Positions 1 to 8,576 of a DNA stretch of 32,759 nt are shown here, one piece after another; position 1 is the stretch's first letter, and each line of letters opens with the position of its first letter. The translations under genes were made by a program, and so were the position numbers. This stretch comes from JANFXS01 sp022791155. GTDB taxonomy: Bacteria; Bacillota; Clostridia; Lachnospirales; Anaerotignaceae. The notes beneath the pieces are model-generated. The model had not been told where the DNA came from and did no database searches. It saw nothing but the letters and a program-made list of their open reading frames with translations. The stretch lies in assembly GCA_949743895.1 (NCBI GenBank), contig CATJUX010000058.1:1-32759 (forward strand). The letters are read 5' to 3'.

Positions 1-83
1 ATTTTCACTTTTAATAAAAAAATATATATCAAAATGTAAGCCAAATTATTTCAACACAAGCACTTTCCCCTCACAAACAAAAC

Positions 84-118
84 AATAAAAAAATACAGGA
101 AACAAAAAAGTTCCCTGC
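84..118 (-). terminator. Rho-independent terminator of the small zinc-ribbon gene
   Basis: On the minus strand an eight-base stem (CAGGGAAC with GTTTCCTG, one mismatch) closes a six-base T loop and is followed by an A/T run with seven consecutive T. It lies about 75 bases after the stop of the minus-strand gene that ends at 194. The plus-strand reading has no T run after the stem, so it works in one direction. Confidence 0.7.
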
Positions 119-193
119 AAAATCATTTATTTGTATATTTTATATATTTTTCATAATACAAACCGCAAAAATATTTTTATACCACACACTTTT

Positions 194-424
194 TCACTCG
201 GCGTTTATGGCAAATGTTTTAACAATTTTGTCCCAACACTCCTCACATATGTCAACGTTCTGTTCTTTCCCGTCTTTGGCCGAAAAATAGTTCCATTTCT
301 TTTCTATATGCAAAAAATCAGGGTAATATCCCAAATCATCCGGTTCAATTTTCGCACCGCACACATTGCAGCGAACTTCCGATATAACCTCAGTTTCTCT
401 AAGTTTCATCTGTGTTTTTATCAA
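194..424 (-). CDS. Small double-CxxC zinc-ribbon-like protein
   Basis: A 76-residue soluble protein of unknown function. It has two cysteine pairs, CNVCG near residue 19 and CEEC near residue 60, which suggests one zinc site or zinc-ribbon knuckles. The stretch between them (DDLGYYPDFLHIEK, then WNYFSAKDGK) is rich in aromatic residues and looks like a conserved globular fold rather than noise. The start is TTG at 424: a strong AAGGGGGG ribosome binding site sits seven bases upstream; an ATG five codons later is possible. A good promoter (454-482) and a terminator (84-118) bracket it, so it appears to be a single-gene unit. It diverges from the radical SAM gene. Function is unknown; small clostridial proteins of this type are common. 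Being a gene is likely; the zinc binding is inferred from the cysteines. Confidence 0.75.
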   Translation of the reverse strand: MIKTQMKLRETEVISEVRCNVCGAKIEPDDLGYYPDFLHIEKKWNYFSAKDGKEQNVDICEECWDKIVKTFAINAE

Positions 425-453
425 AAGCGATCCCCCCTTGTAAAAAGAATTTT

Positions 454-482
454 ATCATATAACGACGAAAAATCATATACAA
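454..482 (-). promoter_or_regulatory. Sigma-A type promoter for the small zinc-ribbon gene
   Basis: Minus strand: -35 TTGTAT (482-477), 17-base spacer, -10 TATGAT (459-454). Transcription would start near 447 and run into the AAGGGGGG ribosome binding site at 439-432, giving a very short leader. Confidence 0.6.
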
Positions 483-532
483 AAATTATTGCATTAATGG
501 TAAAATATATTTCAGAAAGGAGCTTCAACAGC

Positions 533-1459
533 ATGAACATTGACACGCACCAAAAAAACTGCACACTCTGCCCACGAAAATGTTCTGCCAACAGAACCCG
601 CCCTCCCTATGGATTTTGTCAAAGCGGAATTGAAATCAAAGCCGCACTTGCCGCAGTCCACAACTATGAGGAGCCTTCCATAAGCGGAACAAACGGCTCT
701 GGCGCCATATTCATTTCTGGCTGCAACATGCGTTGCGTTTTTTGCCAAAATTTCGACATAAGCCACGAAAACAAAGGGATTTCGATGTCACCCGAGGAAG
801 TTGCCAAAACAATGATTTCTCTCCAAAACAAATGCGTGCACAACATCAACATTGTTTCTGGCGGTCACTTTCTTCCGCAAATCAAAAAAGCCATACACAT
901 CGCCAAATCCATAGGTCTTGAAATTCCAATAATTTACAATTCCAACGGCTATGAAGAAACCGAAGCCCTAAAAGAGCTTGACGGCCTCATTGACATATAT
1001 CTTCCAGACATAAAATATCACAACAACAAATATGCCGTTGCCTATTCGGCGTCTCCAAACTACTTCTCAGTGGCTTCAAAAGCCGTTTTGGAAATGTATC
1101 GCCAAACCGGAAAAAATGTTTTTTCAGAAAATGGCCTCATGAAAAAGGGAATCATAATACGCCACATGGTTATCCCTGGCCTCAAAGAAGACAGCAAAAA
1201 AATTCTTATGTGGATAAAAGAGAATTTGGGGAACAATGTTTTTGTGTCGTTGATGAGCCAATACACACCAATGTATAAAGCAAATGAACTCAAAGAAATC
1301 AACCGAAAAATCACAACATATGAATATCAAAATGTAATAAAATATTTTTTTGAAATAGGTCTGAAAAATGGATATATGCAGGAACGTTCTTCCGCAAGTG
1401 ATGTATACACGCCAAAATTTGATTGTTCAGGATTGATGACAAGGAGAAATGAAAATTGA
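533..1459 (+). CDS. PflX-type radical SAM protein (COG1313-like)
   Basis: A 308-residue radical SAM enzyme of the PflX group, related to pyruvate formate-lyase activating enzymes; the substrate is not known. The radical SAM CxxxCxxC motif is C64, C68, C71 in SGCNMRCVFCQN and would bind the 4Fe-4S cluster that cleaves S-adenosylmethionine. A second cysteine set at the N-terminus (C10, C13, C17, C29 in CTLCPRKC...GFC) is typical of this group and could hold an extra Fe-S or metal site. YLPDIKY and the C-terminal region near SLMSQYTPMYKA also fit the family. The open frame extends back to 131, but the start is ATG 533: it has GAAAGGAG nearby, and the extension would run antisense through the zinc-ribbon gene. 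It overlaps pepT by four bases, so the two are probably co-translated. Confidence 0.88.
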   Translation: MNIDTHQKNCTLCPRKCSANRTRPPYGFCQSGIEIKAALAAVHNYEEPSISGTNGSGAIFISGCNMRCVFCQNFDISHENKGISMSPEEVAKTMISLQNKCVHNINIVSGGHFLPQIKKAIHIAKSIGLEIPIIYNSNGYEETEALKELDGLIDIYLPDIKYHNNKYAVAYSASPNYFSVASKAVLEMYRQTGKNVFSENGLMKKGIIIRHMVIPGLKEDSKKILMWIKENLGNNVFVSLMSQYTPMYKANELKEINRKITTYEYQNVIKYFFEIGLKNGYMQERSSASDVYTPKFDCSGLMTRRNEN

Positions 1460-2673
1460 AAACAGCAGTTGAAAGATTTATTGAATATGTCAAACACAAC
1501 ACAAAAAGTGATGAAAATTCACAGTCTGTTCCAAGCTCGAAATGCCAAATGTCGTTTGCCAAATTTTTGGCCCGCGAATTAAACAAAATTGGCCTTGAAA
1601 ATGTCTCCGTTGACAAAAACGGCTATGTCATGGCATTCATTTCAGAAAACGAAAAAAACATGCCAAGCATAGGTTTCATAGCGCACATGGACACAAGCCC
1701 TGAAGCCAGTGGTGAAAACGTGGTTCCAACCATAACAAAAAACTATGACGGCAATGACATAAAGCTGAACGGAACAACACTGTCGCCCAAAATGTTTCCC
1801 GAATTAAACAGCTATAAAGGCGAAACAATCATAACTTCAGATGGAACAACTCTTTTGGGCGCCGATGACAAAGCGGGCATAAGCGAAATAATTTCTGCCA
1901 TGGAATATATTGTGGCGCACCCCGAAATTAAACATGGAAAAATCGCCGTGGCTTTCACTCCCGATGAGGAGATTGGCCGCGGGGCCGATCATTTTGACGT
2001 GGCCTCCTTTGGCTGTGACTTTGCTTATACAATGGATGGCGGAAAAATAGGTGAGCTTGAATATGAAAACTTCAATGCCGCAAGAGCAAAAATTGCCATT
2101 ACAGGCGTCAGCGTGCACCCCGGAACAGCCAAAGGCGTCATGAAAAATGCCGCTTTAATCGGATGTGAGCTTGTCTCAATGCTCCCTCTGGAAGAAACGC
2201 CATCAAACACGTGTGGCTATGAGGGGTTCTATCACATTGTTTCATTTGACGCCACAGTCAGCAAATGCAACATTTCCTGCATTATCCGCGACTTTGACAA
2301 ACACAATTTTGAAAGGCGCAAAGAGAAAATCCAAAGCATTGTTTCAGCAATAAACAAAAAATATCCCAGGTCGACAAAGCTTGAGCTTTATGACGAATAT
2401 TACAACATGTTCGAAAAAGTGTCTCCTCGCATAGAAATAATTGAGCTTGCCAAAGCGGCCATGGAAAAAAGTGGCGTCAAACCAATCGTCAGCCCCATAC
2501 GCGGCGGAACCGACGGCGCACGTCTGTCATTTATGGGTCTTCCATGCCCAAATATATTCGCTGGAGGCCACAATTTTCACGGAACATATGAATTCATACC
2601 CGCCTCAAGCATTGAAAAAGCCACTGAAGTCATAATAAATATAATCAAATTGTCAGGCTCGGTTTTGCGCTGA
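1456..2673 (+). CDS. pepT: Peptidase T (tripeptide aminopeptidase)
   Basis: A 405-residue cytoplasmic M20-family dizinc aminopeptidase that removes the N-terminal residue of tripeptides, a late step in peptide use. Metal-site motifs are visible in order: AHMDTSPEASG (H77, D79), GADDKAG (bridging D138), TPDEEIGRG (catalytic E171 and metal E172), and the C-terminal RGGTDGARLSFMGLP...GGHNFHGTYEF with the last metal His. Length matches the family (about 405-410). The start is TTG 1456, overlapping the stop of the radical SAM gene (TTGA), with AAGGAG nine bases upstream; an ATG at 1449 is out of frame. Translation is therefore probably coupled to the upstream gene. No convincing terminator follows. 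Confidence 0.95.
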   Translation: MKTAVERFIEYVKHNTKSDENSQSVPSSKCQMSFAKFLARELNKIGLENVSVDKNGYVMAFISENEKNMPSIGFIAHMDTSPEASGENVVPTITKNYDGNDIKLNGTTLSPKMFPELNSYKGETIITSDGTTLLGADDKAGISEIISAMEYIVAHPEIKHGKIAVAFTPDEEIGRGADHFDVASFGCDFAYTMDGGKIGELEYENFNAARAKIAITGVSVHPGTAKGVMKNAALIGCELVSMLPLEETPSNTCGYEGFYHIVSFDATVSKCNISCIIRDFDKHNFERRKEKIQSIVSAINKKYPRSTKLELYDEYYNMFEKVSPRIEIIELAKAAMEKSGVKPIVSPIRGGTDGARLSFMGLPCPNIFAGGHNFHGTYEFIPASSIEKATEVIINIIKLSGSVLR

Positions 2674-3127
2674 AGCCATGCTTTCACATTCCAATTATGC
2701 TCAGCAGCATTAAAAGCATATTGACAGAAAATATGCCAAAAATTTCAGCAAATCCATATGGATATATCACACCAAGCTGACAACGAAATGTTCATTTGCA
2801 ACGTGAATTTTTCTGTTCTTTGGCGCCGCAAAGGCCCAGCCGGTCTATGTTCCAACACGGTGTGTTTGCGCCTTGAACAACAAAAAATTTTCATTTTGGA
2901 GGCAAAAAGTTTAGGCAAAAAGCGGCTTAAAGGCAATGTGGCAAACCATTTGAATGCCTCATCACACAACGTTTTGCAAAACAAAATTTGAGTTTCGAAA
3001 ACACGGGCACAGCCAAAATCCGCGCCAATTTCCTTTGACGCTGCTGTCAGGCCGCCAATTGTGACAATTTCAACCAAAGTTAACCACATTCACATATAAT
3101 AAAATTTGTTAAAAAATCAAAACCCCC
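2674..3127. other. Gene-poor gap between pepT and the tyrS leader
   Basis: About 450 bases without a supported gene. Two overlapping open frames exist, plus 2758-2991 and minus 2745-3089, but neither start has a ribosome binding site and neither product resembles a family I know. The first half of the minus frame has codon use not unlike real genes here, so a decayed gene is possible. No tRNA, terminator or repeat is evident. Confidence 0.4.
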
Positions 3128-3156
3128 TTGATTTTATCATAAAGCCATGTTAATAT
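3128..3156 (+). promoter_or_regulatory. Promoter of the T-box/tyrS transcript
   Basis: -35 TTGATT (3128-3133), 17-base spacer, -10 TAATAT (3151-3156). Transcription would begin near 3163, just before the T-box leader. Confidence 0.65.
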
Positions 3157-3162
3157 GTACTT

Positions 3163-3397
3163 CAAATAAATATTTAAGCTATAACTGAGTTGATGGCATT
3201 GGCCATTGGGCCGGCATTGGTTGAAAATTCAGAAAGGGGCTGTTTGATGAAAAGCCTTCAGTACAATTCCGGCAAACTACCGCTCACAGCTTTCGGTTTA
3301 GCCGCCGACGGGTATGCCCGATATAGCTAATGAGGCGCTTGCGCGAATTAAGGTGGTACCACGGGCTTCCCGTCCTTTTGGACTGGAGCCTTTTTTG
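3163..3397 (+). promoter_or_regulatory. T-box riboswitch (tyrosine) controlling tyrS
   Basis: The conserved T-box AAGGTGGTACCACGG lies at 3350-3364 and is followed directly by a terminator hairpin. This is the standard tRNA-sensing leader: uncharged tRNA pairs with the specifier codon and, through its NCCA end, with the antiterminator bulge. The bulge here reads TGGT, which would pair with ACCA, as expected for a tRNA with discriminator A such as tRNA-Tyr. The best specifier candidate is TAC at 3262-3264 (followed by A), matching the downstream tyrosyl-tRNA synthetase; a second TAC occurs at 3278-3280. Stem I limits were not folded by computation, so the 5' boundary is approximate. High charging of tRNA-Tyr should stop transcription; starvation should allow read-through. 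Confidence 0.9.
3364..3396 (+). terminator. Regulated terminator of the T-box leader
   Basis: A hairpin formed by GGCTTCC/GGAGCC with an inner GTCC/GGAC stem around a TTTT loop, then six T. Its 5' arm overlaps the 3' end of the T-box sequence, so the antiterminator and terminator folds exclude one another. Confidence 0.85.
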
Positions 3398-3590
3398 TTG
3401 CTTCAAAACTTTCAACCCAAAACTGCACACAAAATCCAAAGAAAAATCATTTCACCTTTCAGCCGTCATCAATTTTTTGGGTTTTGATTTGCCAAGTGTC
3501 TGCATTATGCCGTCTGTTCCAATCATCACACATTTGTCAGTCAAATGTAAAGCTTTAATTTTTAATATATATGAGAAAAGGAGAATAACA

Positions 3591-4817
3591 ATGAAAAATG
3601 CTTTTGAAATTCTTGAAGAAAGAGGCTTCATAGAACAGCTCACTCACGAGGAAGAAATAAAAGAAGTGTTCAAAAAAGAAAAAGTGACTTTTTACATCGG
3701 CTTTGACCCCACTGCCGACAGCCTCCATGTTGGCCACTTTCTGACAGTCATGGCAATGGCTCACCTGCAAAGGGCCGGACACCGCCCCATATGCCTCATG
3801 GGAGGCGGCACAGGAATGATTGGTGATCCCACAGGCAAAACTGACATGCGCAAAATGATGACAACAGAAACAATCGATCACAATGTGGCCTGCTTCAAAA
3901 AACAGCTTTCAAGATTCATTGATTTTGATGGCGACAAGGCAATCATTGTTGACAACGCCGAGTGGATTCGCACATTGAACTATATCGACTTTCTTCGTGA
4001 AATAGGCGTTCATTTTTCAGTGAACAGAATGCTCACCGCCGAGTGCTTCAAAACAAGAATGGAAAAGGGCCTTTCGTTTTTGGAATTCAATTATATGCTC
4101 ATGCAGGCCAATGACTTTTTGGAGCTCAACAAAAGATATAACTGCACAATGCAGTTTGGCGGAAACGATCAATGGAGCAATATAATAGCCGGTGTGGATC
4201 TCATACGCCGGAAAGAAAGCCGCCCCGCCTATGGCATGACATTCAAACTGCTCACAAACAGCGAGGGCAAAAAAATGGGAAAAACTGAAAAGGGCGCTGT
4301 GTGGCTTGATGCCGAAAAGACATCTCCATATGAATTCTATCAATACTGGCGCAACGTTGGCGACAAAGATGTTGAAAAATGCCTCGCTCTTTTAACATTC
4401 CTGCCAATGGATGAAGTTCGCCGACTTGGCTCGCTTGAGGGAAGCGAAATAAACACAGCAAAAGAGATTCTTGCTTTCGAGCTCACAAAAATTGTTCATG
4501 GCGAGGAGAACGCCGCTCAGGCGCAGCAGGCTGCACGCGCACTTTTTGGAAACGGCGGTGACGGCGGCTCTGTTCCAGAAACAGAAATATCAAATTCGGA
4601 TTTTGGAGATGGAATGGACATACTTTCATTGCTCACAGCCTCTGGCCTCTGTTCTTCAAGGGCCGAAGGCCGTCGTTTGATACAGCAAGGCGGATTAAAA
4701 ATGAACGATGTGAAAGTTGAAAACTTTGATATGACAGTTTCCAAAAATGAATTCAAAGACGGAAGCATAATGCTTCAAAAAGGCAAAAAAACATTCCAGC
4801 GAATCAAAATTGTTTAA
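3591..4817 (+). CDS. tyrS: Tyrosyl-tRNA synthetase
   Basis: A 408-residue class I aminoacyl-tRNA synthetase that charges tRNA-Tyr in the cytoplasm. The HIGH-type motif is HVGH at residues 46-49 in FDPTADSLHVGH, and the KMSKS-type loop is KMGKT at 228-232. NFDF-type substrate contacts include NYMLMQANDF and GGNDQWSNI. The last 70 or so residues (LLTASGLCSSRAEGRRLIQQGG) form an S4 RNA-binding domain. The start is ATG 3591 with AAAGGAG eight bases upstream; the open frame continues back into the T-box leader, which is not coding. About 190 bases separate the T-box terminator from the start codon, longer than usual, with no feature recognised in them. Control is by the upstream T-box. Confidence 0.97.
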   Translation: MKNAFEILEERGFIEQLTHEEEIKEVFKKEKVTFYIGFDPTADSLHVGHFLTVMAMAHLQRAGHRPICLMGGGTGMIGDPTGKTDMRKMMTTETIDHNVACFKKQLSRFIDFDGDKAIIVDNAEWIRTLNYIDFLREIGVHFSVNRMLTAECFKTRMEKGLSFLEFNYMLMQANDFLELNKRYNCTMQFGGNDQWSNIIAGVDLIRRKESRPAYGMTFKLLTNSEGKKMGKTEKGAVWLDAEKTSPYEFYQYWRNVGDKDVEKCLALLTFLPMDEVRRLGSLEGSEINTAKEILAFELTKIVHGEENAAQAQQAARALFGNGGDGGSVPETEISNSDFGDGMDILSLLTASGLCSSRAEGRRLIQQGGLKMNDVKVENFDMTVSKNEFKDGSIMLQKGKKTFQRIKIV

Positions 4818-4923
4818 CAAACAAATGTTGATTCAGTTTTTACGTTTTTGAACACCAAAACAGTTTTTCACAAAAAACTTTTCAAAATTCAACAAACAAA
4901 TGGCAAAATCAGGAGGTTTCAAA

Positions 4924-6657
4924 ATGGAAGGTTTCAAATCATGCGAAAAAGATCCGTTTGGAGAGGAACAAAACGAAACTTCGCGCATTTCAGGAGCTTT
5001 CGGCGCTTTCATTGGAGCCATCATAGGAACAGTCCCAACAATAGTTTTGGGGCTGTTTGGCCTGTTTTCCGCATGGCTTGGATTTTTAACAGCATTTGCC
5101 TCAATGAAAGGCTATCAGCTTTTGAAAGGCGCCCGCAACAGCAAATATGCCTTTTGTGTCATCACCACATTTTCCATGCTGAGTTCAATGGCTTCTTCTG
5201 TCTTTCTTTTTTGGCTGTATATGGACACACTTTCAGAACAGCCATATGTGTTCAGCTTTTTTTCATTGCCTGTCATTTTCACTTTTTTGGGAGTTCAGTT
5301 CTTCCGCCGCGCCATAGTTTCATATTCCTGCCCTCAAATTTCTCAAAATTTGCTGCAGGCCGCCGCCAAAATCAATGCTTCGGAGGAAGCCAAAGGCGCT
5401 CAAACATATTTCCCCGAAAACGCATGGATCAGCTCGTTTAAGAAAAGCTTCACACTTTCAATATTCTCTGGGTTCATAATAATCATCGCTCTCATCGCGC
5501 TTTCCATATTTGACTATAGCTTTGGAAACGAAACAAACGGCACATCAAAAATTGTGGCTTCCCTATGCGCCATTGTTGGCGAAGCCGCTGTTCTGATGGT
5601 TTCAATGTCCTCAAAGGCGGTCATAAGCTCGATCTCAAATTGCTTTGTGAAAACAGAAAACGGCGATTTGTGGAGGGTTGACGTCAACAAACTAAATTTG
5701 ATCGAGTCATACCACTTCACAAGCAAAGGCGTTTTCAGCGGAATAAATGCCAGCACGCTGACAAATGACGAGAGACAGCTTCTGCGCGCTTCAATGTTCA
5801 GAGCCATTTCTGACATAAAAAGCGGCATGATACACCCCAAAAGCGCTTTGAGCGCCGCTGTCACAAAAATAGACAGTCCAATTTTGGAAAAAGAAACAAA
5901 ACACACATGGAAAATTTCTTTCCTTTCGGAAGACGGCCAGCGAAAGAACATTTCAGTTGCAAAAGCCTATCCCGGTTTCACTCCATTTCCAAACATCGAA
6001 ATTCCACATGGCCCAATGCCATTCCGGTTTGACATGGTGGCTTTTTCACTGGTTTTGGTGTCGGCCTTTGCTCTTGGCGGCGGGGCTTTGGGGCATTTCA
6101 TTTTCAAAACGCCGCCAAAAAACTCAGAAACTCTCAAAGTTACCAGCACTTCAAAAACATACACAAAATATGAACAAAATGGCGTTTCATATAAAGTTGA
6201 CTCATATATGACTGAAATTGATGACGGTGTCTACACAGGCAGTTCGCCAAATGCAATATACAGCGTTTATGTCAGCCACGCTTCCAGCGAATCTGATGCA
6301 ATTTCCGCATTGACAGAGCCTTTGGGCGAATATAGGTTCCTTGATGATTTTGATGGATTTAGGTTTGAGCACATCAAAAACGTCACAGAAAACAGTGAAA
6401 ATGATGACGATTTTTTGGTGACAATGACATCTGAAAATGGCAAATCATTCAAACACAACATGATCTCAATGCTTTTCAAAAGCGGACACACTGTGACAAT
6501 TGGTGTGGCGCTTTTTGAAAATGGAACTCTTGTTTCAGTTTTCTCTGCCTATGAAAATCCAAACGATGAGAATGATGTCAAATTGAATATATCTGACATA
6601 TTGAAAAGCATAGACATGATTGAAAATTATGAAACTGCCGCCATTTCTGCAAAATGA
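4924..6657 (+). CDS. Polytopic membrane protein of unknown function
   Basis: A 577-residue protein I cannot assign to a family. Hydrophobic segments are visible at about 24-60 (probably two helices, rich in small residues), 75-99, 109-127, 176-196, 210-228 and 370-393. Between the sixth and last segments lies a hydrophilic domain of about 140 residues (230-370), and after the last segment a soluble C-terminal domain of about 180 residues, rich in Ser, Asp and Glu. If the N-terminus is inside, the counted helices would place the C-terminal domain outside, but the topology is a guess. There is no signal peptide and no cysteine or catalytic motif. The start is ATG 4924 with a perfect AGGAGG seven bases upstream, in preference to an ATG at 4900. 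It follows tyrS by 106 bases and may be read from its transcript. Confidence 0.8.
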   Translation: MEGFKSCEKDPFGEEQNETSRISGAFGAFIGAIIGTVPTIVLGLFGLFSAWLGFLTAFASMKGYQLLKGARNSKYAFCVITTFSMLSSMASSVFLFWLYMDTLSEQPYVFSFFSLPVIFTFLGVQFFRRAIVSYSCPQISQNLLQAAAKINASEEAKGAQTYFPENAWISSFKKSFTLSIFSGFIIIIALIALSIFDYSFGNETNGTSKIVASLCAIVGEAAVLMVSMSSKAVISSISNCFVKTENGDLWRVDVNKLNLIESYHFTSKGVFSGINASTLTNDERQLLRASMFRAISDIKSGMIHPKSALSAAVTKIDSPILEKETKHTWKISFLSEDGQRKNISVAKAYPGFTPFPNIEIPHGPMPFRFDMVAFSLVLVSAFALGGGALGHFIFKTPPKNSETLKVTSTSKTYTKYEQNGVSYKVDSYMTEIDDGVYTGSSPNAIYSVYVSHASSESDAISALTEPLGEYRFLDDFDGFRFEHIKNVTENSENDDDFLVTMTSENGKSFKHNMISMLFKSGHTVTIGVALFENGTLVSVFSAYENPNDENDVKLNISDILKSIDMIENYETAAISAK

Positions 6658-6724
6658 ACATTTTCAATGCGAAATCATTCACACATTCAAATTTTCAGCA
6701 CAGAAAAAAATTTTTTTCAATTGT

Positions 6725-6753
6725 TTGATTTTTGCGCATATTTTTAGTATGAT
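6725..6753 (+). promoter_or_regulatory. Promoter of the phosphofructokinase gene
   Basis: -35 TTGATT (6725-6730), 17-base spacer, -10 TATGAT (6748-6753). Just upstream is a perfect 16-base palindrome of A7T7 flanked by G and C (6703-6718). It could act as an UP-like A-tract or as a weak terminator for the membrane-protein gene. The leader to the start codon is about 80 bases. Confidence 0.6.
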
Positions 6754-6837
6754 TAATTTACAAATATGTTCAAAAATTAACATCAAAAATTTTGAAGTTT
6801 TCATGTCGGTCTATTTTTTTGGAAGGATGTGTCTAAA

Positions 6838-8067
6838 TTGAAAATAGGCAATTGTGTTATCGCCCAATCAGGAGGGCCAACAGCAGCCATAAACGCCACA
6901 CTTGCCGGGGTTTACAGCGCCGCTGCAAGAAATTTTGCAATCGGGAAAATTTATGGCGGGCAGAATGGCATTGAGGGAATTTTGAATGAAAAACTTGTCA
7001 ACCTTGGCGAAATATTTGACAAAAAAGAAAATTTGAAACTTCTCAAAACAACACCGTCTTCATTTTTAGGATCGTGCCGCTATAAAATAAAAAGCGGCGA
7101 TGAAGGAAAAGCCGTCTTTGAAAAGATTTTTGATGTTTTCACAAAATACAACATCAAATATTTCTTCTATATAGGCGGCAACGATTCAATGGATACAATA
7201 TTGCAGCTTGAACAATATCAGCGCAAAAACGGCGGTGATGTGTCTTTTATTGGCGTTCCCAAAACAATTGACAATGATTTAACATGCATTGACCACACTC
7301 CTGGGTTTGGAAGTGCTGCAAAATACATAGCTGCCTCAATCAAAGAAATAGCCGCCGACACAGCGGTGTATGACATGGACAGCATTGTTGTTGTTGAAGT
7401 TATGGGAAGAAATGCCGGCTGGCTGGCTCTGAGCGCATCATTGGCGCAAGATTCGAAAGGGAAATGTCTTGCCGATTTAATATATTTGCCTGAAAACAGC
7501 TTTGATTTCGAAAAACTGATAAAAGATATAAAATCTGTTATGGAAACTAAAAGACAGTTGGTCATTGTTGTGAGCGAAGGAATAAAAACAGCTGACGGAA
7601 AAATGGTTGCCGAATCATCAGTCAAAGACAGTTTTGGCCATGGACAATTGGGAGGAGCCGCAAAAGTTGTTGAAGCTTTTATAAAAGAAAATCTTGGCAT
7701 CAAAACACGCTCTGTTGAGCTCAATGTTCTTCAAAGATGCGCGGGACATTTTTTAAGCGCAAGGGATATAAACGAAAGCTACATGATTGGTGAAAGCGCG
7801 GTTGCCGCTGCTCTTGATGGCAAAACAGGTGTTATGGTGACAACAAAAAGGGCTGCCGAGGAATTCTATGGACTCAACATCGACGTCACAGACATAAATC
7901 TCATTGCAAACAAAGAAAAAACTGTCCCTGAAAATTTCATGAACAGCGAAAAAAATGGAGCTTCTGAACACGGCTTGAGATATTTAAAACCACTGATTCA
8001 GGGAGAAATTGAACTTCCAATGGAATCGGGGCTTCCAAAACATATATATTTGAAAGACTTCATATAA
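6838..8067 (+). CDS. pfp: PPi-dependent 6-phosphofructokinase
   Basis: A 409-residue glycolytic enzyme that phosphorylates fructose 6-phosphate reversibly with pyrophosphate. The phosphoryl-donor motif is GGND (residues 113-116); ATP-dependent enzymes have GGDG there, and an acidic residue at the fourth place blocks ATP. PKTIDND (141-147) carries the Lys and catalytic Asp typical of PPi enzymes. The N-terminal QSGGPT loop and MGRNAGW fit too. The open frame begins at GTG 6829, but GGAAGGA ends one base before it. TTG 6838 has the right 11-base spacing and gives the usual N-terminus (MKIGNCVIAQSGG), so I chose it. It has its own promoter and a strong terminator, so it is probably monocistronic. 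PPi dependence is a prediction from motifs. Confidence 0.92.
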   Translation: MKIGNCVIAQSGGPTAAINATLAGVYSAAARNFAIGKIYGGQNGIEGILNEKLVNLGEIFDKKENLKLLKTTPSSFLGSCRYKIKSGDEGKAVFEKIFDVFTKYNIKYFFYIGGNDSMDTILQLEQYQRKNGGDVSFIGVPKTIDNDLTCIDHTPGFGSAAKYIAASIKEIAADTAVYDMDSIVVVEVMGRNAGWLALSASLAQDSKGKCLADLIYLPENSFDFEKLIKDIKSVMETKRQLVIVVSEGIKTADGKMVAESSVKDSFGHGQLGGAAKVVEAFIKENLGIKTRSVELNVLQRCAGHFLSARDINESYMIGESAVAAALDGKTGVMVTTKRAAEEFYGLNIDVTDINLIANKEKTVPENFMNSEKNGASEHGLRYLKPLIQGEIELPMESGLPKHIYLKDFI

Positions 8068-8073
8068 CTTTTA

Positions 8074-8121
8074 AGCGGGCGCTGCACTTCAAACTGCGAA
8101 GCTGCGGGGCTCGCTTTTTTC
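8074..8121 (+). terminator. Terminator after the phosphofructokinase gene
   Basis: AGCGGGC (8074-8080) pairs with GCTCGCT (8109-8115) with one G-T wobble, an inner CTTC/GAAG adds a second stem, and six T follow. It begins six bases after the stop codon. Confidence 0.85.
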
Positions 8122-8576
8122 TGCATATTGTTCAGAAATGCGAAATCATGCCAAATGCAAACAAACTGTCAAACGCCGCAAGTGACAACGAGTTTTGTTC
8201 CAAAAAATGTTCTGACTGCCGTTTGTGAAAAGCGCTTTCAAACTGCTCAATTTGTACGATTTGGAGAACAGCATTCAATTCCTGTGCCAAAATTCTTGTT
8301 CACAAATTACTATTCACAAAACTTTTCATTTCACTTCTCACTGTCGCCCTCACACGGCCATTGCTCTTTCTTTCACGAAAATTACTTTTACAAACTTATT
8401 CTTTCACTTTCTGCCGCCGCTTTCTCACAACCCTCGCTTCTTCTTTCGCAAAAACTTCCCTTTGCAAGCTTCTCCTTTCTCCTTTCACTGTCACTTTCTC
8501 TTGCTCTCAAATCCATTTTAACAAATCAAAAACAGAACAGACACATATAACCTCACTTTTCCAAACATTTCAAAAG
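8122..8576. other. Non-coding stretch with strong purine/pyrimidine strand bias
   Basis: About 455 bases between two gene 3' ends with no supported gene. From roughly 8299 to 8513 the plus strand is made largely of C and T, with many copies of TTTCAC, CTTTC and TTCTC; the minus strand is correspondingly rich in GTGAAAG and AGAAG. Stop codons are rare because of this bias, which explains the overlapping open frames here; none has a ribosome binding site. The minus-strand methyltransferase transcript would run into it, and no clear terminator is seen for that gene. Confidence 0.6.

Noticed and set aside
131..532. N-terminal extension of the radical SAM gene
   Set aside because: It runs antisense through the zinc-ribbon gene and has no ribosome binding site; ATG 533 has a good one and gives the normal family length.
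2745..3089. Minus-strand frame of 114 codons
   Set aside because: No ribosome binding site and no recognisable family; a decayed gene cannot be excluded.
8128..8550. Plus-strand frame of 140 codons
   Set aside because: Low-complexity Ser/Phe/Leu product from the C/T-rich stretch, no binding site.
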